Assembly (NCBI RefSeq): GCF_011881725.1 | Contig: NZ_JAATUR010000019.1 | Location: forward strand, 16,542 to 80,541 | Reading direction: 5' to 3' | DNA: 64,000 bases | DNA from: Escherichia coli | GTDB lineage: Bacteria; Pseudomonadota; Gammaproteobacteria; Enterobacterales; Enterobacteriaceae | The notes under the pieces: generated by a model | The model's database searches: none | The model's input: the letters and a program-made list of their open reading frames with translations, nothing else | What the model was told of the DNA's origin: nothing | Translations under genes and position numbers: made by a program | Shown: piece by piece, positions 31,036 to 44,749 of the stretch | Layout of the letters: the number at the start of each line of letters is the position of its first letter | Position numbering within the stretch: the stretch's first letter is position 1

Positions 31036-32238
31036 ATGTTAAAAGTGGAAATGCTATCCACAGGGGATGAGGTGTTACACGGGCAAATCGTTGACACGAA
31101 TGCTGCCTGGCTGGCCGATTTTTTCTTTCATCAGGGAGTGCCATTATCTCGCCGCAATACGGTGGGGGATAACCTCGATGACTTAGTGACCATTCTTCGT
31201 GAGCGCAGTCAGCACGCCGATGTGCTGATTGTCAACGGCGGGCTGGGGCCAACCAGCGATGATTTAAGCGCCCTCGCTGCTGCAAGAGCAAAAGGTGAGG
31301 GGCTGGTGCTACATGAAGCCTGGCTCAAAGAGATGGAACGTTATTTTCGCGAACGTGGACGGGTGATGGCACCGAGCAACCGTAAACAAGCGGAGCTACC
31401 TGCCAGTGCAGAATTCATCAATAACCCCGTAGGCACCGCCTGTGGTTTTGCCGTGCAGCTCAACCGTTGCCTGATGTTCTTTACTCCTGGCGTGCCGTCG
31501 GAATTTAAAGTGATGGTCGAGCATGAAATCCTGCCGCGCCTGCGCGAGCGATTTGCGTTATCGCAACCGCCGGTTTGCCTGCGTTTGACTACCTTTGGTC
31601 GTTCGGAAAGTGATCTGGCGCAAAGCCTGGACTCCCTGCAATTACCGCCGGGCGTAACGATGGGCTATCGTTCCTCGATGCCGATAATTGAACTTAAGCT
31701 GACCGGACCGGCAAGTGAGCAACAGGCGATGGAAAAACTGTGGCTGGACGTTAAACGTGTTGCCGGACAGAGCGTGATTTTCGAAGGCACTGAAGGACTG
31801 CCAGCGCAAATTAGTCGCGAATTGCAACGTCGCCAGTTCAGCCTGACGTTGAGTGAGCAGTTCACCGGCGGTTTAATGGCTTTACAACTTTCCCGAGCGG
31901 GTGCGCCATTACTGGCGTGCGAAGTCGTGCCTTCACAAGAGGAGACACTGGCGCAGACCGCACACTGGATAACTGAACGTCGAGCCAACCATTTTGCCGG
32001 GCTGGCACTTGCTGTTTCTGGTTTCGAGAACGAACATCTCAACTTTGCGCTAGCCACACCGGACGGTACTTTCGCTCTGCGTGTTCATTTCAGTACCACA
32101 CGTTACAGCCAGGCTGTTCGTCAGGAAGTGTGTGCAATGATGGCGCTTAATATGCTGCGCCGTTGGCTGAACGGCCAGGACATCGCCAGTGAGCATGGCT
32201 GGATTGAGGTTGTTGAGTCCATGACCTTATCCGTCTGA
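31036..32238 (+). CDS. yfaY: CinA-like protein YfaY, likely catalytically degenerate
   Basis: The product is a 400-residue protein with an N-terminal MoaB/CinA-type domain (STGDEVLHGQIVDTNAAWLA, then NGGLGPTSDDLS) and a C-terminal NMN-deamidase (PncC)-like domain. In PncC enzymes the catalytic serine precedes CTGG; here the matching segment reads LSEQFTGGL, with Gln in the serine position, and the catalytic lysine region also reads differently. The protein is therefore probably inactive as a deamidase, in agreement with what is reported for E. coli YfaY. It has a clear GCAGGAG ribosome binding site. A hairpin at 32250-32272 follows the gene. Confidence 0.9.
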   Translation: MLKVEMLSTGDEVLHGQIVDTNAAWLADFFFHQGVPLSRRNTVGDNLDDLVTILRERSQHADVLIVNGGLGPTSDDLSALAAARAKGEGLVLHEAWLKEMERYFRERGRVMAPSNRKQAELPASAEFINNPVGTACGFAVQLNRCLMFFTPGVPSEFKVMVEHEILPRLRERFALSQPPVCLRLTTFGRSESDLAQSLDSLQLPPGVTMGYRSSMPIIELKLTGPASEQQAMEKLWLDVKRVAGQSVIFEGTEGLPAQISRELQRRQFSLTLSEQFTGGLMALQLSRAGAPLLACEVVPSQEETLAQTAHWITERRANHFAGLALAVSGFENEHLNFALATPDGTFALRVHFSTTRYSQAVRQEVCAMMALNMLRRWLNGQDIASEHGWIEVVESMTLSV

Positions 32239-32249
32239 TTAGTCATTCT

Positions 32250-32272
32250 GTGCCGGTTTATTGCACCGGCAC
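32250..32272 (+). terminator. Hairpin after yfaY
   Basis: GTGCCGGT at 32250-32257 pairs with ACCGGCAC at 32265-32272. The stem is strong but no T-run follows, so termination would be inefficient. Confidence 0.6.
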
Positions 32273-32357
32273 ATCCCCTTCCCGCAAAATTTGTCCAACC
32301 TGTTGTACTCAATAAGAAAAAATCCGTGCGCTGATTCACAAATTTGTACGTAATTTC

Positions 32358-32371
32358 TCCAGCCCACTGGA
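32358..32371. promoter_or_regulatory. Distal candidate RhmR operator
   Basis: TCCAG and CTGGA flank four bases as an inverted repeat. The same half-sites recur just before the rhmR start codon, which suggests a binding site for the autoregulator. This is inference from repeated sequence only. Confidence 0.4.
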
Positions 32372-32430
32372 CGAGAAACGGGATTTGATGCGCTTCACAA
32401 TTTTACTCATCCTGAGCGACGAGACTGATT

Positions 32431-32455
32431 CCAGTATCTAAGACTGGAGTCCAGT
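32431..32455. promoter_or_regulatory. Proximal candidate RhmR operator over the ribosome binding site
   Basis: Three alternating half-sites, CCAGT (32431), ACTGG (32443) and CCAGT (32451), end directly at the rhmR ATG. The last pair makes the near-perfect palindrome ACTGGAGTCCAGT and includes the GGAG ribosome binding site. A protein bound here could block both transcription and translation of rhmR. Confidence 0.45.
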
Positions 32456-33238
32456 ATGTTGGAATCAAGCAAAGTGCCTGCCCTGACACGGGCTATTGAT
32501 ATTCTCAATCTGATTGCCCGCATTGGCCCCTGTAGTGCTGCGACGATCATCGACACATTGGGGATCCCTAAAAGTACGGCCTATCTGCTGCTTAACGAAC
32601 TTAAACGCCAGCGTTTTCTTAGCCTTGATCACCAGGAAAATTTTTGTTTGTGGACCAAGCTGGTGGAGCTTTCTGGTCATGCGTTAAGCAAGATGGATCT
32701 AAGGGAACTGGCGCGACCACGCCTGACGCAACTGATGGATACCACCGGGCTGTTATGCCACCTGGGAATCATCGATAACGGGAGTGCATATTACATACTG
32801 AAAGTGGAGTCTTCAGCCACCATCAGCGTGCGTTCCCATGAAGGAAAAAGCCTTTCGCTTTATCGATCCGGAATTGGTAAATGCCTGCTCGCCTGGCAAC
32901 CTGTCGCTGTACAGCAAAGTATTATCGAAGAGCTGGTCTGGGAGCAGGCGACGCCCACCACGATTACTCATCCACAATTGCTCCACGAGGAACTGGCGCG
33001 TATTCGCCGTCAGGGCTGGAGCTATGACAATGGCGAAGATTACGCCGATGTTCGTTGCGTTGCCGCGCCGGTGTTTAACGCTAATAACGAACTTACCGCC
33101 GCGATATCGGTGGTCGGTACCCGCTTACAAATCAATGAAGAATACCGTGACTATCTGGCGGGCAAAGCCATTGCCTGCGCCAGGGATATTTCACGTCTGT
33201 TGGGATGGAAAAGCCCCTTTGACTTACTGGCCTCATAA
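32456..33238 (+). CDS. rhmR: IclR-type regulator of L-rhamnonate genes
   Basis: The product is a 260-residue IclR-family regulator (YfaX/RhmR). An N-terminal winged helix-turn-helix spans about residues 8-65 (ATIIDTLGIPKSTAYLLLNEL), followed by a GAF-like effector domain (residues 80-250) with the typical late segment RRQGWSYDNGEDYADVRCVAAPVF. It precedes rhmD, rhmT and rhmA on the same strand and probably controls them. The start at 32456 is the conserved MLESSKVPALTRAID. The effector is probably rhamnonate or a product of it, which is inference. Confidence 0.93.
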   Translation: MLESSKVPALTRAIDILNLIARIGPCSAATIIDTLGIPKSTAYLLLNELKRQRFLSLDHQENFCLWTKLVELSGHALSKMDLRELARPRLTQLMDTTGLLCHLGIIDNGSAYYILKVESSATISVRSHEGKSLSLYRSGIGKCLLAWQPVAVQQSIIEELVWEQATPTTITHPQLLHEELARIRRQGWSYDNGEDYADVRCVAAPVFNANNELTAAISVVGTRLQINEEYRDYLAGKAIACARDISRLLGWKSPFDLLAS

Positions 33239-33253
33239 AAAATGGAGAACATC

Positions 33254-34459
33254 ATGACCCTACCAAAAATCAAACAGGTTCGCGCCTGGTTTACTGGCGG
33301 TGCGACAGCAGAAAAAGGCGCTGGCGGCGGTGATTACCACGATCAGGGTGCGAATCACTGGATTGACGATCACATTGCCACCCCGATGAGTAAATACCGC
33401 GATTACGAGCAGTCACGCCAGTCATTTGGCATTAACGTTCTTGGCACGTTGATTGTTGAAGTCGAAGCAGAAAACGGCCAGACAGGTTTCGCCGTTACAA
33501 CTGCCGGTGAAATGGGATGCTTTATCGTCGAAAAACACCTTAACCGTTTCATTGAGGGTAAATGTGTCAGTGATATCAAACTGATCCACGATCAAATGCT
33601 CAATGCCACCCTGTATTACTCCGGTTCTGGTGGCCTGGTAATGAACACGATTTCTTGTGTCGATCTGGCTCTGTGGGATCTGTTCGGCAAAGTCGTCGGG
33701 CTTCCGGTTTACAAACTTTTAGGCGGTGCAGTCCGTGATGAAATTCAGTTCTACGCCACGGGCGCGCGCCCGGATCTGGCAAAAGAGATGGGCTTTATCG
33801 GTGGCAAGATGCCGACGCACTGGGGGCCGCATGATGGCGATGCGGGGATCCGCAAAGATGCCGCTATGGTCGCTGATATGCGTGAAAAATGCGGTGAGGA
33901 TTTCTGGTTGATGCTCGACTGCTGGATGAGCCAGGACGTGAACTATGCCACCAAACTGGCCCACGCTTGCGCGCCCTATAACCTGAAATGGATCGAAGAG
34001 TGCCTGCCGCCGCAACAGTATGAAGGTTATCGCGAACTAAAACGTAACGCGCCAGCAGGAATGATGGTCACCAGTGGCGAGCACCACGGCACATTGCAAT
34101 CTTTCCGTACGCTTTCGGAAACGGGTATCGACATTATGCAACCAGATGTTGGTTGGTGTGGTGGCTTAACTACTCTGGTGGAGATTGCGGCAATTGCCAA
34201 ATCTCGTGGGCAGTTGGTTGTACCGCACGGTTCGTCTGTTTATTCCCACCATGCGGTGATTACCTTTACCAATACGCCATTCAGTGAATTTCTGATGACC
34301 AGTCCGGATTGCTCAACGATGCGTCGGCAGTTTGACCCGATTCTGCTTAATGAGCCAGTACCGGTGAATGGTCGTATTCACAAGTCAGTGCTTGATAAAC
34401 CCGGTTTCGGCGTCGAACTCAATCGTGACTGCAATCTGAAACGCCCATACAGCCACTAA
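33254..34459 (+). CDS. rhmD: L-rhamnonate dehydratase RhmD
   Basis: RhmD (401 residues) is an enolase-superfamily (mandelate racemase subgroup) enzyme that dehydrates L-rhamnonate to 2-keto-3-deoxy-L-rhamnonate. Visible motifs are the metal ligands in [18 protein letters not shown] and TSGEHHG, and the catalytic His-Asp pair in the [12 protein letters not shown] and [11 protein letters not shown] regions. I start at the ATG at 33254, after AATGGAGAACATC; the in-frame ATG at 33242 overlaps that ribosome binding site and would add four residues. It is followed by the transporter rhmT. Confidence 0.95.
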   Translation: MTLPKIKQVRAWFTGGATAEKGAGGGDYHDQGANHWIDDHIATPMSKYRDYEQSRQSFGINVLGTLIVEVEAENGQTGFAVTTAGEMGCFIVEKHLNRFIEGKCVSDIKLIHDQMLNATLYYSGSGGLVMNTISCVDLALWDLFGKVVGLPVYKLLGGAVRDEIQFYATGARPDLAKEMGFIGGKMPTHWGPHDGDAGIRKDAAMVADMREKCGEDFWLMLDCWMSQDVNYATKLAHACAPYNLKWIEECLPPQQYEGYRELKRNAPAGMMVTSGEHHGTLQSFRTLSETGIDIMQPDVGWCGGLTTLVEIAAIAKSRGQLVVPHGSSVYSHHAVITFTNTPFSEFLMTSPDCSTMRRQFDPILLNEPVPVNGRIHKSVLDKPGFGVELNRDCNLKRPYSH

Positions 34460-34513
34460 TCACTCCGGGCGTTGCCGTGACAACGGTAACGCTCACAAGC
34501 CAAGGAGCTTTTT

Positions 34514-35803
34514 ATGAGCACCGCTTTGCTTGACGCCGTGGTGAAGAAAAATCGCGCGCGTTTGATCCCGTTTATGTTGGCGCTATATGTGTTGGCGTTT
34601 CTCGATCGTTCGAATATTGGTTTTGCCAAACAAACCTACCAGATTGATACCGGACTAAGTAATGAAGCTTATGCGCTGGGAGCGGGTATTTTCTTTGTGG
34701 TATACGCGTTTCTTGGTGTTCCGGCGAATCTGTTGATGCGCAAACTGGGAGCCAGAACCTGGATTGGTACGACGACGCTGCTGTGGGGATTTCTTTCGGC
34801 GGCAATGGCATGGGCTGATACCGAAGCGAAATTTCTGATAGTTCGCACTCTGCTTGGTGCCGCGGAAGCTGGGTTCTTTCCTGGTATGATTTATCTCACC
34901 TCGCAATGGTTTCCGCAGCGTAATCGCGCCAGCATTATGGGGCTGTTTTATATGGGAGCACCGCTGGCGTTAACTCTGGGATCACCGCTTTCCGGTGCGC
35001 TACTGGAGATGCATGGATTTATGGGACATCCTGGCTGGTTCTGGATGTTTGTGATTGAAGGATTACTGGCCGTAGGCGCTGGGGTATTCACTTTCTTTTG
35101 GCTTGATGACACACCGGAGCAGGCACGTTTTCTGAGCAAGGAAGAAAAAATATTGCTCATTAATCAACTGGCCAGTGAAGAGCAACAGAAAGTGACTTCG
35201 CGACTGAGCGATGCGCTGCGTAATGGGCGAGTCTGGCAACTGGCGATTATCTACCTGACCATTCAGGTGGCGGTTTATGGATTAATTTTCTTCCTGCCGA
35301 CGCAGGTTGCGGCATTGCTGGGGACAAAAGTGGGCTTTACGGCCTCCGTGGTCACCGCCATTCCGTGGGTTGCGGCATTGTTTGGGACCTGGCTTATTCC
35401 GCGCTATTCCGATAAAACCGGCGAACGGCGTAATGTCGCGGCGCTGACATTACTGGCGGCGGGCATTGGTATTGGTCTGTCCGGGCTGCTTTCTCCGGTA
35501 CTGGCTATCGTTGCGCTGTGTGTCGCAGCAATAGGGTTTATTGCCGTGCAGCCGGTGTTCTGGACGATGCCGACACAACTGCTTTCTGGTACGGCTCTGG
35601 CGGCGGGGATCGGTTTCGTCAACCTGTTTGGCGCAGTGGGAGGATTTATTGCCCCTATCCTGCGTGTGAAAGCAGAAACGCTGTTTGCCAGCGATGCGGC
35701 AGGATTGCTGACGCTGGCTGCGGTGGCGGTCATCGGTTCGCTGATTATTTTCACTCTGCGTGTAAATCGCACTGTTGCACAGACCGACGTGGCACATCAT
35801 TAA
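34514..35803 (+). CDS. rhmT: L-rhamnonate transporter RhmT (MFS)
   Basis: RhmT (429 residues) is a major facilitator of the anion:cation symporter family with about twelve membrane helices. MFS signatures include [17 protein letters not shown] near residues 30-46 and the [19 protein letters not shown] segment. It probably brings L-rhamnonate into the cell for RhmD and RhmA; substrate assignment rests on operon context. The ATG at 34514 follows CAAGGAGC. Confidence 0.94.
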   Translation: MSTALLDAVVKKNRARLIPFMLALYVLAFLDRSNIGFAKQTYQIDTGLSNEAYALGAGIFFVVYAFLGVPANLLMRKLGARTWIGTTTLLWGFLSAAMAWADTEAKFLIVRTLLGAAEAGFFPGMIYLTSQWFPQRNRASIMGLFYMGAPLALTLGSPLSGALLEMHGFMGHPGWFWMFVIEGLLAVGAGVFTFFWLDDTPEQARFLSKEEKILLINQLASEEQQKVTSRLSDALRNGRVWQLAIIYLTIQVAVYGLIFFLPTQVAALLGTKVGFTASVVTAIPWVAALFGTWLIPRYSDKTGERRNVAALTLLAAGIGIGLSGLLSPVLAIVALCVAAIGFIAVQPVFWTMPTQLLSGTALAAGIGFVNLFGAVGGFIAPILRVKAETLFASDAAGLLTLAAVAVIGSLIIFTLRVNRTVAQTDVAHH

Positions 35804-35819
35804 TAGGTTAAGGAACACG

Positions 35820-36623
35820 ATGAACGCATTATTAACCAATCCCTTTAAAGAACGTTTACGCAAGGGCGAAGTGCAAATTGGTCTGTGGTTAAGCTCAACC
35901 ACTGCCTATATGGCAGAAATTGCCGCTACTTCCGGTTATGACTGGTTGCTGATTGACGGAGAGCACGCGCCAAACACCATTCAGGATCTCTATCACCAGC
36001 TTCAGGCGATAGCGCCCTATGCCAGCCAGCCCGTGATCCGTCCGGTGGAAGGCAGTAAGTCGCTGATTAAACAAGTCCTGGATATTGGCGCGCAAACTCT
36101 ACTGATCCCGATGGTCGATACTGCCGAACAGGCACGTCAGGTGGTGTCTGCTACCCGTTATCCACCGTACGGCGAGCGTGGTGTCGGGGCCAGCGTGGCT
36201 CGGGCTGCTCGCTGGGGACGCATTGAGAATTACATGGCGCAAGTCAACGACTCGCTTTGTCTGTTGGTACAGGTGGAAAGTAAAACGGCACTGGATAACC
36301 TGGACGAAATCCTCGACGTCAAAGGGATTGATGGCGTGTTTATTGGACCTGCGGATCTTTCAGCGTCGTTGGGTTACCCGGATAACGCCGGCCACCCGGA
36401 AGTACAGCGTATTATTGAAGCAAGTATCCGGCGTATCCGCGCTGCGGGTAAAGCGGCAGGTTTTCTGGCTGTTGACCCGGATATGGCACAGCAATGCCTT
36501 GCATGGGGGGCGAACTTTGTCGCTGTTGGCGTTGACACCATGCTCTACAGTGATGCACTGGATCAGCGACTGGCGATGTTTAAATCAGGCAAAAATGGGC
36601 CACGCATAACAGGAAGTTATTAA
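35820..36623 (+). CDS. rhmA: 2-keto-3-deoxy-L-rhamnonate aldolase RhmA
   Basis: RhmA (267 residues) is a class II (metal-dependent) HpcH/HpaI-type aldolase that splits 2-keto-3-deoxy-L-rhamnonate to pyruvate and lactaldehyde. Motifs include DGEHAPN near residues 42-48, [11 protein letters not shown] in the active-site loop, [12 protein letters not shown] with the metal-binding glutamate, and [12 protein letters not shown]. The ATG at 35820 follows TTAAGGAACACG and gives the known MNALLTNPF start; the longer frame from 35775 overlaps rhmT. A terminator follows. Confidence 0.95.
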   Translation: MNALLTNPFKERLRKGEVQIGLWLSSTTAYMAEIAATSGYDWLLIDGEHAPNTIQDLYHQLQAIAPYASQPVIRPVEGSKSLIKQVLDIGAQTLLIPMVDTAEQARQVVSATRYPPYGERGVGASVARAARWGRIENYMAQVNDSLCLLVQVESKTALDNLDEILDVKGIDGVFIGPADLSASLGYPDNAGHPEVQRIIEASIRRIRAAGKAAGFLAVDPDMAQQCLAWGANFVAVGVDTMLYSDALDQRLAMFKSGKNGPRITGSY

Positions 36624-36630
36624 CCTCAAA

Positions 36631-36657
36631 GGCCCACGGGGATTGCCTGTGGGCCTG
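36631..36657. terminator. Terminator between rhmA and rpnE
   Basis: AGGCCCAC at 36631-36638 pairs with GTGGGCCT at 36650-36657. It lies between convergent genes and may stop both transcripts. T-runs are modest. Confidence 0.8.
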
Positions 36658-36663
36658 TGTTAA

Positions 36664-37626
36664 TTAGTGGTTGTTTGCTGCCAGATCGGCTTCGGTTAGC
36701 TGGGTTGTTGCCAGCACAATCTCAAGTTCAAAGCCCTGTTCCAGCATGCGCAAGGCAATTTTAGTGGCTTGTTCATGCAAACCTTCCAACTTACCTTGCT
36801 GCAAACCTTCTAATTTACCCTCCTGCCAGCCTTCAATCTTACCCTCCTGCCAACCTATTTGATGTCCTTCCTGCCGCAGCCGTTCAGCAATAGTCATCAA
36901 TCTCTCCTTTTGTAGTGGTGAACGTTCGGCAATCTCCTGAATAAAGCGGGTGAAACGGGAGGTGTCGCCGCATTGCAGGAGATAATTAAACAGCGTTTGT
37001 ACCTGGCTGTCATTAGTGAAGCCCCTAACCAAAAGCGTGGTGATCCTGTCGACCATACCGATTAAATCGCGGTCGCGAATATGCTTTTGAATCAGTTCCA
37101 GCAGGGCTATACGCCGATGTTGCATAATCTCATCATCAGGTACGATGGTGATATCCACCAACGGAAAAGCCTCGGTGTACAACTGCCGGGCAAGTTGCGG
37201 ATCGTCAAATTCATCCAGCCAGTTGAGAGAATACGGGTAGGGTGAAGTTTCGCCATGATAAAACAGCAATGGCACTACCAGTGGTACTTTGTCATAGCCT
37301 TTGTCCAGATGACGTTGCATGGCGGCAGTGGCATAGCGCATTAGCCGAAAGGCCATATTCTTTTCCGCGGAGCTTTGATGCTCAATTACGCAGTAGATAT
37401 AGCCGTCACCTTCGCTGGTTTCCACCGACCACAAAACATCCGAGTAGTAAGCGCGTAAACTTTTTTCGATAAAGCTGGTGGGTTCCAGTCGTAATGTTTT
37501 CAGGTTGCAAAGCTTACGCAGCGGTTCTGGTAGATGTATTTCCAGAAAATCCCGTGCTGTTTCGGGCGAGAACATAAAGGTTTTAAATACCGCATCATGC
37601 GGGGAGGATGTTGTTGATTCTGTCAT
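36664..37626 (-). CDS. rpnE: Rpn family recombination-promoting nuclease
   Basis: The product is a 320-residue protein of the Rpn/PD-(D/E)XK (transposase_31) family. E. coli members promote RecA-independent recombination and cleave DNA in a metal-dependent way. The nuclease core is at the N terminus, with Asp63 (YSDVLW) and Glu82 and Gln84 (VIEHQS). The C-terminal third holds tandem eight-residue repeats of the type GWQEGKIE / GLQQGKLE, encoded by four 24-bp DNA repeats at 36779-36874. Such repeats vary in number between strains; K-12 YfaD is, from memory, about 20 residues shorter. The gene position between rhmA and glpC matches yfaD (rpnE). Confidence 0.9.
   Translation of the reverse strand: MTESTTSSPHDAVFKTFMFSPETARDFLEIHLPEPLRKLCNLKTLRLEPTSFIEKSLRAYYSDVLWSVETSEGDGYIYCVIEHQSSAEKNMAFRLMRYATAAMQRHLDKGYDKVPLVVPLLFYHGETSPYPYSLNWLDEFDDPQLARQLYTEAFPLVDITIVPDDEIMQHRRIALLELIQKHIRDRDLIGMVDRITTLLVRGFTNDSQVQTLFNYLLQCGDTSRFTRFIQEIAERSPLQKERLMTIAERLRQEGHQIGWQEGKIEGWQEGKLEGLQQGKLEGLHEQATKIALRMLEQGFELEIVLATTQLTEADLAANNH
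36779..36874 (-). repeat. Four tandem 24-bp repeats inside rpnE
   Basis: Units at 36779-36802, 36803-36826, 36827-36850 and 36851-36874 encode the repeats [12 protein letters not shown] octapeptides. The units keep frame (24 bases, eight codons), so copy-number change would lengthen or shorten the protein without breaking it. Confidence 0.9.
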
Positions 37627-37772
37627 GGTTGTCCGTCACCTGATATTTATGATGACGCGACATTACGGTTATCCCGGACCTTTGACATCAGCCAGTTTCA
37701 GCCTTTGCGAGACGTTTTCAGACGTATTTTTACTGCGATGCAACACATACATCGGTTACGGAACCGTGTACG

Positions 37773-37808
37773 CAAAAATGCCCGATAAGCCATGAACTCA
37801 TCGGGCAT
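37773..37808 (-). terminator. Terminator of the glpABC operon
   Basis: On the minus strand ATGCCCGAT (37808-37800) pairs with ATCGGGCAT (37786-37778) and is followed by a T-run (37777-37773). It lies 12 bases after the glpC stop. Confidence 0.88.
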
Positions 37809-37819
37809 CAGAAGGGCGT

Positions 37820-41884
<4,065 letters not shown>

Positions 41885-42156
41885 TGTCATCCCTCTGAAG
41901 TTCGTTTTTTACCATTTAGCCATAGTAAAAACATGAATTGTTTGATTTCGCGCATATTCGCTCATGATACGAAAGTGAAACGTGATTTCATGCGTCATTT
42001 TGAACATTTGTTTAATTTTAATAATGAATGTGTGCGTTAATTCACATTCACAAAATCAATGATTAATTAACATCGCGGCCACTAAAACAACGGCAGGTTC
42101 TCTTATTGAATCAGTCTGTTAATCATAAATAAGACCTTGGGCCACGGAGGCTATCA
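41885..42156. promoter_or_regulatory. glpA-glpT divergent control region
   Basis: This is the shared upstream region of glpABC and glpTQ. In E. coli it is controlled by GlpR repressor operators, CRP, and FNR/ArcA on the glpA side. One good CRP site is visible at 42028-42049. GlpR-like half-sites (TGAACATT at 42003-42010 and related sequence at about 41947-41967) fit the operator pattern only loosely, so individual GlpR sites are not called. Confidence 0.75.
42028..42049. promoter_or_regulatory. CRP binding site at glpT/glpA
   Basis: The core reads TGTGC, six bases, TCACA, one mismatch from the CRP consensus TGTGA-N6-TCACA. It is centred about 118 bases before the glpT start. Confidence 0.75.
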
Positions 42157-43515
42157 ATGTTAAGTATTTTTAAACCGGCGCCACACAAAGCGCGCTTACC
42201 TGCCGCGGAGATCGACCCGACTTATCGTCGATTGCGCTGGCAGATTTTCCTGGGGATATTCTTTGGTTATGCCGCTTACTATCTGGTTCGTAAGAACTTT
42301 GCGCTCGCTATGCCCTATCTGGTCGAGCAGGGATTTTCACGCGGCGATTTAGGTTTTGCCCTTTCGGGGATCTCGATCGCCTATGGATTTTCGAAATTCA
42401 TCATGGGGTCGGTTTCGGATCGCTCGAATCCGCGCGTTTTCCTGCCAGCAGGTTTAATTCTCGCTGCGGCGGTCATGCTGTTTATGGGCTTTGTGCCGTG
42501 GGCGACATCGAGCATTGCTGTCATGTTTGTGCTGCTGTTCCTCTGCGGTTGGTTCCAGGGGATGGGGTGGCCGCCGTGTGGTCGCACAATGGTGCACTGG
42601 TGGTCGCAGAAAGAACGTGGCGGTATTGTGTCAGTGTGGAACTGTGCGCACAACGTCGGCGGTGGTATTCCGCCGCTGCTCTTCCTGCTGGGGATGGCCT
42701 GGTTCAATGACTGGCACGCGGCGCTTTATATGCCGGCTTTCTGTGCCATTCTGGTGGCTCTGTTCGCATTTGCGATGATGCGCGACACACCGCAATCCTG
42801 TGGCCTGCCGCCGATTGAAGAGTACAAAAATGATTACCCGGATGACTATAACGAAAAAGCGGAACAGGAGCTGACCGCGAAGCAGATCTTCATGCAGTAC
42901 GTACTGCCGAACAAACTGCTGTGGTACATCGCTATCGCTAACGTGTTCGTCTATTTGCTGCGCTACGGCATCCTCGACTGGTCGCCGACTTACCTGAAAG
43001 AAGTGAAACACTTCGCGCTGGATAAATCGTCCTGGGCTTACTTCTTCTATGAGTATGCGGGCATTCCGGGCACTCTGCTGTGCGGCTGGATGTCGGATAA
43101 AGTTTTCCGTGGTAACCGTGGGGCAACCGGCGTCTTCTTTATGACTCTGGTGACTATCGCCACCATCGTTTACTGGATGAACCCGGCAGGCAACCCAACT
43201 GTCGATATGATTTGTATGATTGTTATCGGCTTCCTGATCTACGGCCCGGTCATGCTGATTGGTCTGCATGCGCTGGAACTGGCACCGAAGAAAGCAGCAG
43301 GTACGGCGGCGGGCTTTACCGGACTGTTTGGTTATCTCGGTGGCTCCGTAGCGGCAAGCGCGATTGTCGGCTACACCGTTGACTATTTCGGTTGGGATGG
43401 CGGCTTTATGGTTATGATTGGCGGCAGCATTCTGGCGGTGATCTTGTTAATTGTCGTGATGATTGGCGAAAAACGTCGCCATCAGGAATTACAGCAAAAA
43501 CGCAACGGAGGCTAA
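42157..43515 (+). CDS. glpT: Glycerol-3-phosphate:phosphate antiporter GlpT
   Basis: GlpT (452 residues) is an MFS antiporter of the inner membrane that takes up glycerol 3-phosphate in exchange for phosphate; it also admits fosfomycin. About twelve helices are visible. The substrate-binding arginines of the family are in [20 protein letters not shown] (helix 1 entry, Arg45 region after [11 protein letters not shown]) and in the helix 7 segment [16 protein letters not shown]. The organophosphate:Pi antiporter signature [19 protein letters not shown] is near residue 130. The frame is intact. glpQ follows after three bases. Confidence 0.97.
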   Translation: MLSIFKPAPHKARLPAAEIDPTYRRLRWQIFLGIFFGYAAYYLVRKNFALAMPYLVEQGFSRGDLGFALSGISIAYGFSKFIMGSVSDRSNPRVFLPAGLILAAAVMLFMGFVPWATSSIAVMFVLLFLCGWFQGMGWPPCGRTMVHWWSQKERGGIVSVWNCAHNVGGGIPPLLFLLGMAWFNDWHAALYMPAFCAILVALFAFAMMRDTPQSCGLPPIEEYKNDYPDDYNEKAEQELTAKQIFMQYVLPNKLLWYIAIANVFVYLLRYGILDWSPTYLKEVKHFALDKSSWAYFFYEYAGIPGTLLCGWMSDKVFRGNRGATGVFFMTLVTIATIVYWMNPAGNPTVDMICMIVIGFLIYGPVMLIGLHALELAPKKAAGTAAGFTGLFGYLGGSVAASAIVGYTVDYFGWDGGFMVMIGGSILAVILLIVVMIGEKRRHQELQQKRNGG

Positions 43516-43518
43516 AGC

Positions 43519-44598
43519 ATGAAATTGACGCTGAAAAACCTTAGCATGGCGATCATGATGAGTGGAATGATCATGGGAAGCAGTGCAATGGCGGCGGACA
43601 ACAGCGAAAAAATAGTGATTGCTCATCGCGGTGCCAGCGGTTATTTGCCGGAGCATACGCTGCCTGCAAAGGCGATGGCGTATGCGCAGGGGGCCGATTA
43701 CCTTGAACAGGATTTGGTGATGACGAAGGACGACCATCTGGTCGTTCTGCATGACCACTATCTTGACCGGGTAACCGATGTTGCCGATCGTTTCCCGGAT
43801 CGGGCACGTAAAGATGGCCGTTACTACGCGATAGATTTCACGCTGGATGAAATTAAGTCACTGAAATTTACTGAAGGCTTCGATATTGAAAACGGTAAAA
43901 AAGTGCAGACCTATCCGGGGCGTTTCCCAATGGGTAAGTCTGACTTCCGGGTGCACACCTTTGAAGAGGAGATTGAATTTGTTCAGGGGCTAAATCACTC
44001 CACCGGGAAAAATATTGGTATCTATCCAGAGATTAAAGCGCCGTGGTTCCATCATCAGGAAGGGAAGGATATTGCGGCAAAAACGCTGGAAGTGCTGAAG
44101 AAATATGGCTACACCGGTAAGGATGATAAGGTTTATTTGCAATGTTTTGATGCTGATGAACTGAAGCGTATTAAGAATGAGCTGGAACCTAAAATGGGTA
44201 TGAACCTCAACCTGGTACAGCTGATTGCTTATACCGACTGGAATGAAACTCAGCAGAAACGACCGGACGGAAGCTGGGTTAATTACAGCTACGACTGGAT
44301 GTTCAAGCCGGGTGCCATGAAACAGGTGGCGGAATATGCTGATGGCATTGGTCCGGATTACCACATGGTGATTGAAGAGTCATCTCAACCAGGTAATATC
44401 AAACTTACTGGTATGGTGAAAGATGCTCAGCAGAATAAGCTGGTGGTGCATCCTTATACTGTGCGGGCCGATAAGCTGCCGGAATATGCCACCGATGTGA
44501 ATCAGCTTTATGACATTTTGTATAACCAAGCCGGAGTGAATGGTTTGTTCACTGACTTCCCGGATAAAGCGGTTACCTTCCTGCAACAACAGAAATAA
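43519..44598 (+). CDS. glpQ: Periplasmic glycerophosphodiester phosphodiesterase GlpQ
   Basis: GlpQ (359 residues) hydrolyses glycerophosphodiesters to glycerol 3-phosphate and an alcohol in the periplasm, feeding GlpT. A signal peptide ends at SSAMA (residues 21-25). The GDPD catalytic signature is visible as AHRGASGYLPEHT (His36 onward) and EQDLVMTKDDHLVVLHDHYL. The C-terminal residues FLQQQK differ from K-12 and the protein is one residue longer. It is in an operon with glpT and ends at a strong hairpin. Confidence 0.97.
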   Translation: MKLTLKNLSMAIMMSGMIMGSSAMAADNSEKIVIAHRGASGYLPEHTLPAKAMAYAQGADYLEQDLVMTKDDHLVVLHDHYLDRVTDVADRFPDRARKDGRYYAIDFTLDEIKSLKFTEGFDIENGKKVQTYPGRFPMGKSDFRVHTFEEEIEFVQGLNHSTGKNIGIYPEIKAPWFHHQEGKDIAAKTLEVLKKYGYTGKDDKVYLQCFDADELKRIKNELEPKMGMNLNLVQLIAYTDWNETQQKRPDGSWVNYSYDWMFKPGAMKQVAEYADGIGPDYHMVIEESSQPGNIKLTGMVKDAQQNKLVVHPYTVRADKLPEYATDVNQLYDILYNQAGVNGLFTDFPDKAVTFLQQQK

Positions 44599-44605
44599 TT
44601 CCACC

Positions 44606-44640
44606 AGCGGCATTCCGGCCTACCCGGAATGCCGCTTTGC
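44606..44640 (+). terminator. Terminator of glpTQ
   Basis: AGCGGCATTCCGG at 44606-44618 pairs with CCGGAATGCCGCT at 44624-44636, a 13-base perfect stem. A short T-rich tail follows. Confidence 0.88.
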
Positions 44641-44673
44641 TTCTGTAACAAGTCCATTTTTGTACCCAAAAAT

Positions 44674-44690
44674 CTTAAGGATTTCTTAAG
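44674..44690 (+). promoter_or_regulatory. Perfect PmrA (BasR)-type box upstream of inaA
   Basis: CTTAAG at 44674-44679 and CTTAAG at 44685-44690 are direct repeats five bases apart, an exact match to (C/T)TTAA(G/T)-N5-(C/T)TTAA(G/T). A -10-like TATATT starts at 44700, ten bases after the second half-site. This suggests PmrA-activated transcription of inaA. Confidence 0.65.
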
Positions 44691-44749
44691 GCAACACTTT
44701 ATATTTCCATCCTGATAATTAACGTGCATATAGTGACGGATGGTAAGTA

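Noticed and set aside
36779..36874. 24-bp direct repeats that might suggest a CRISPR or satellite
   Set aside because: There are no spacers, and the units are in frame within the rpnE coding region.
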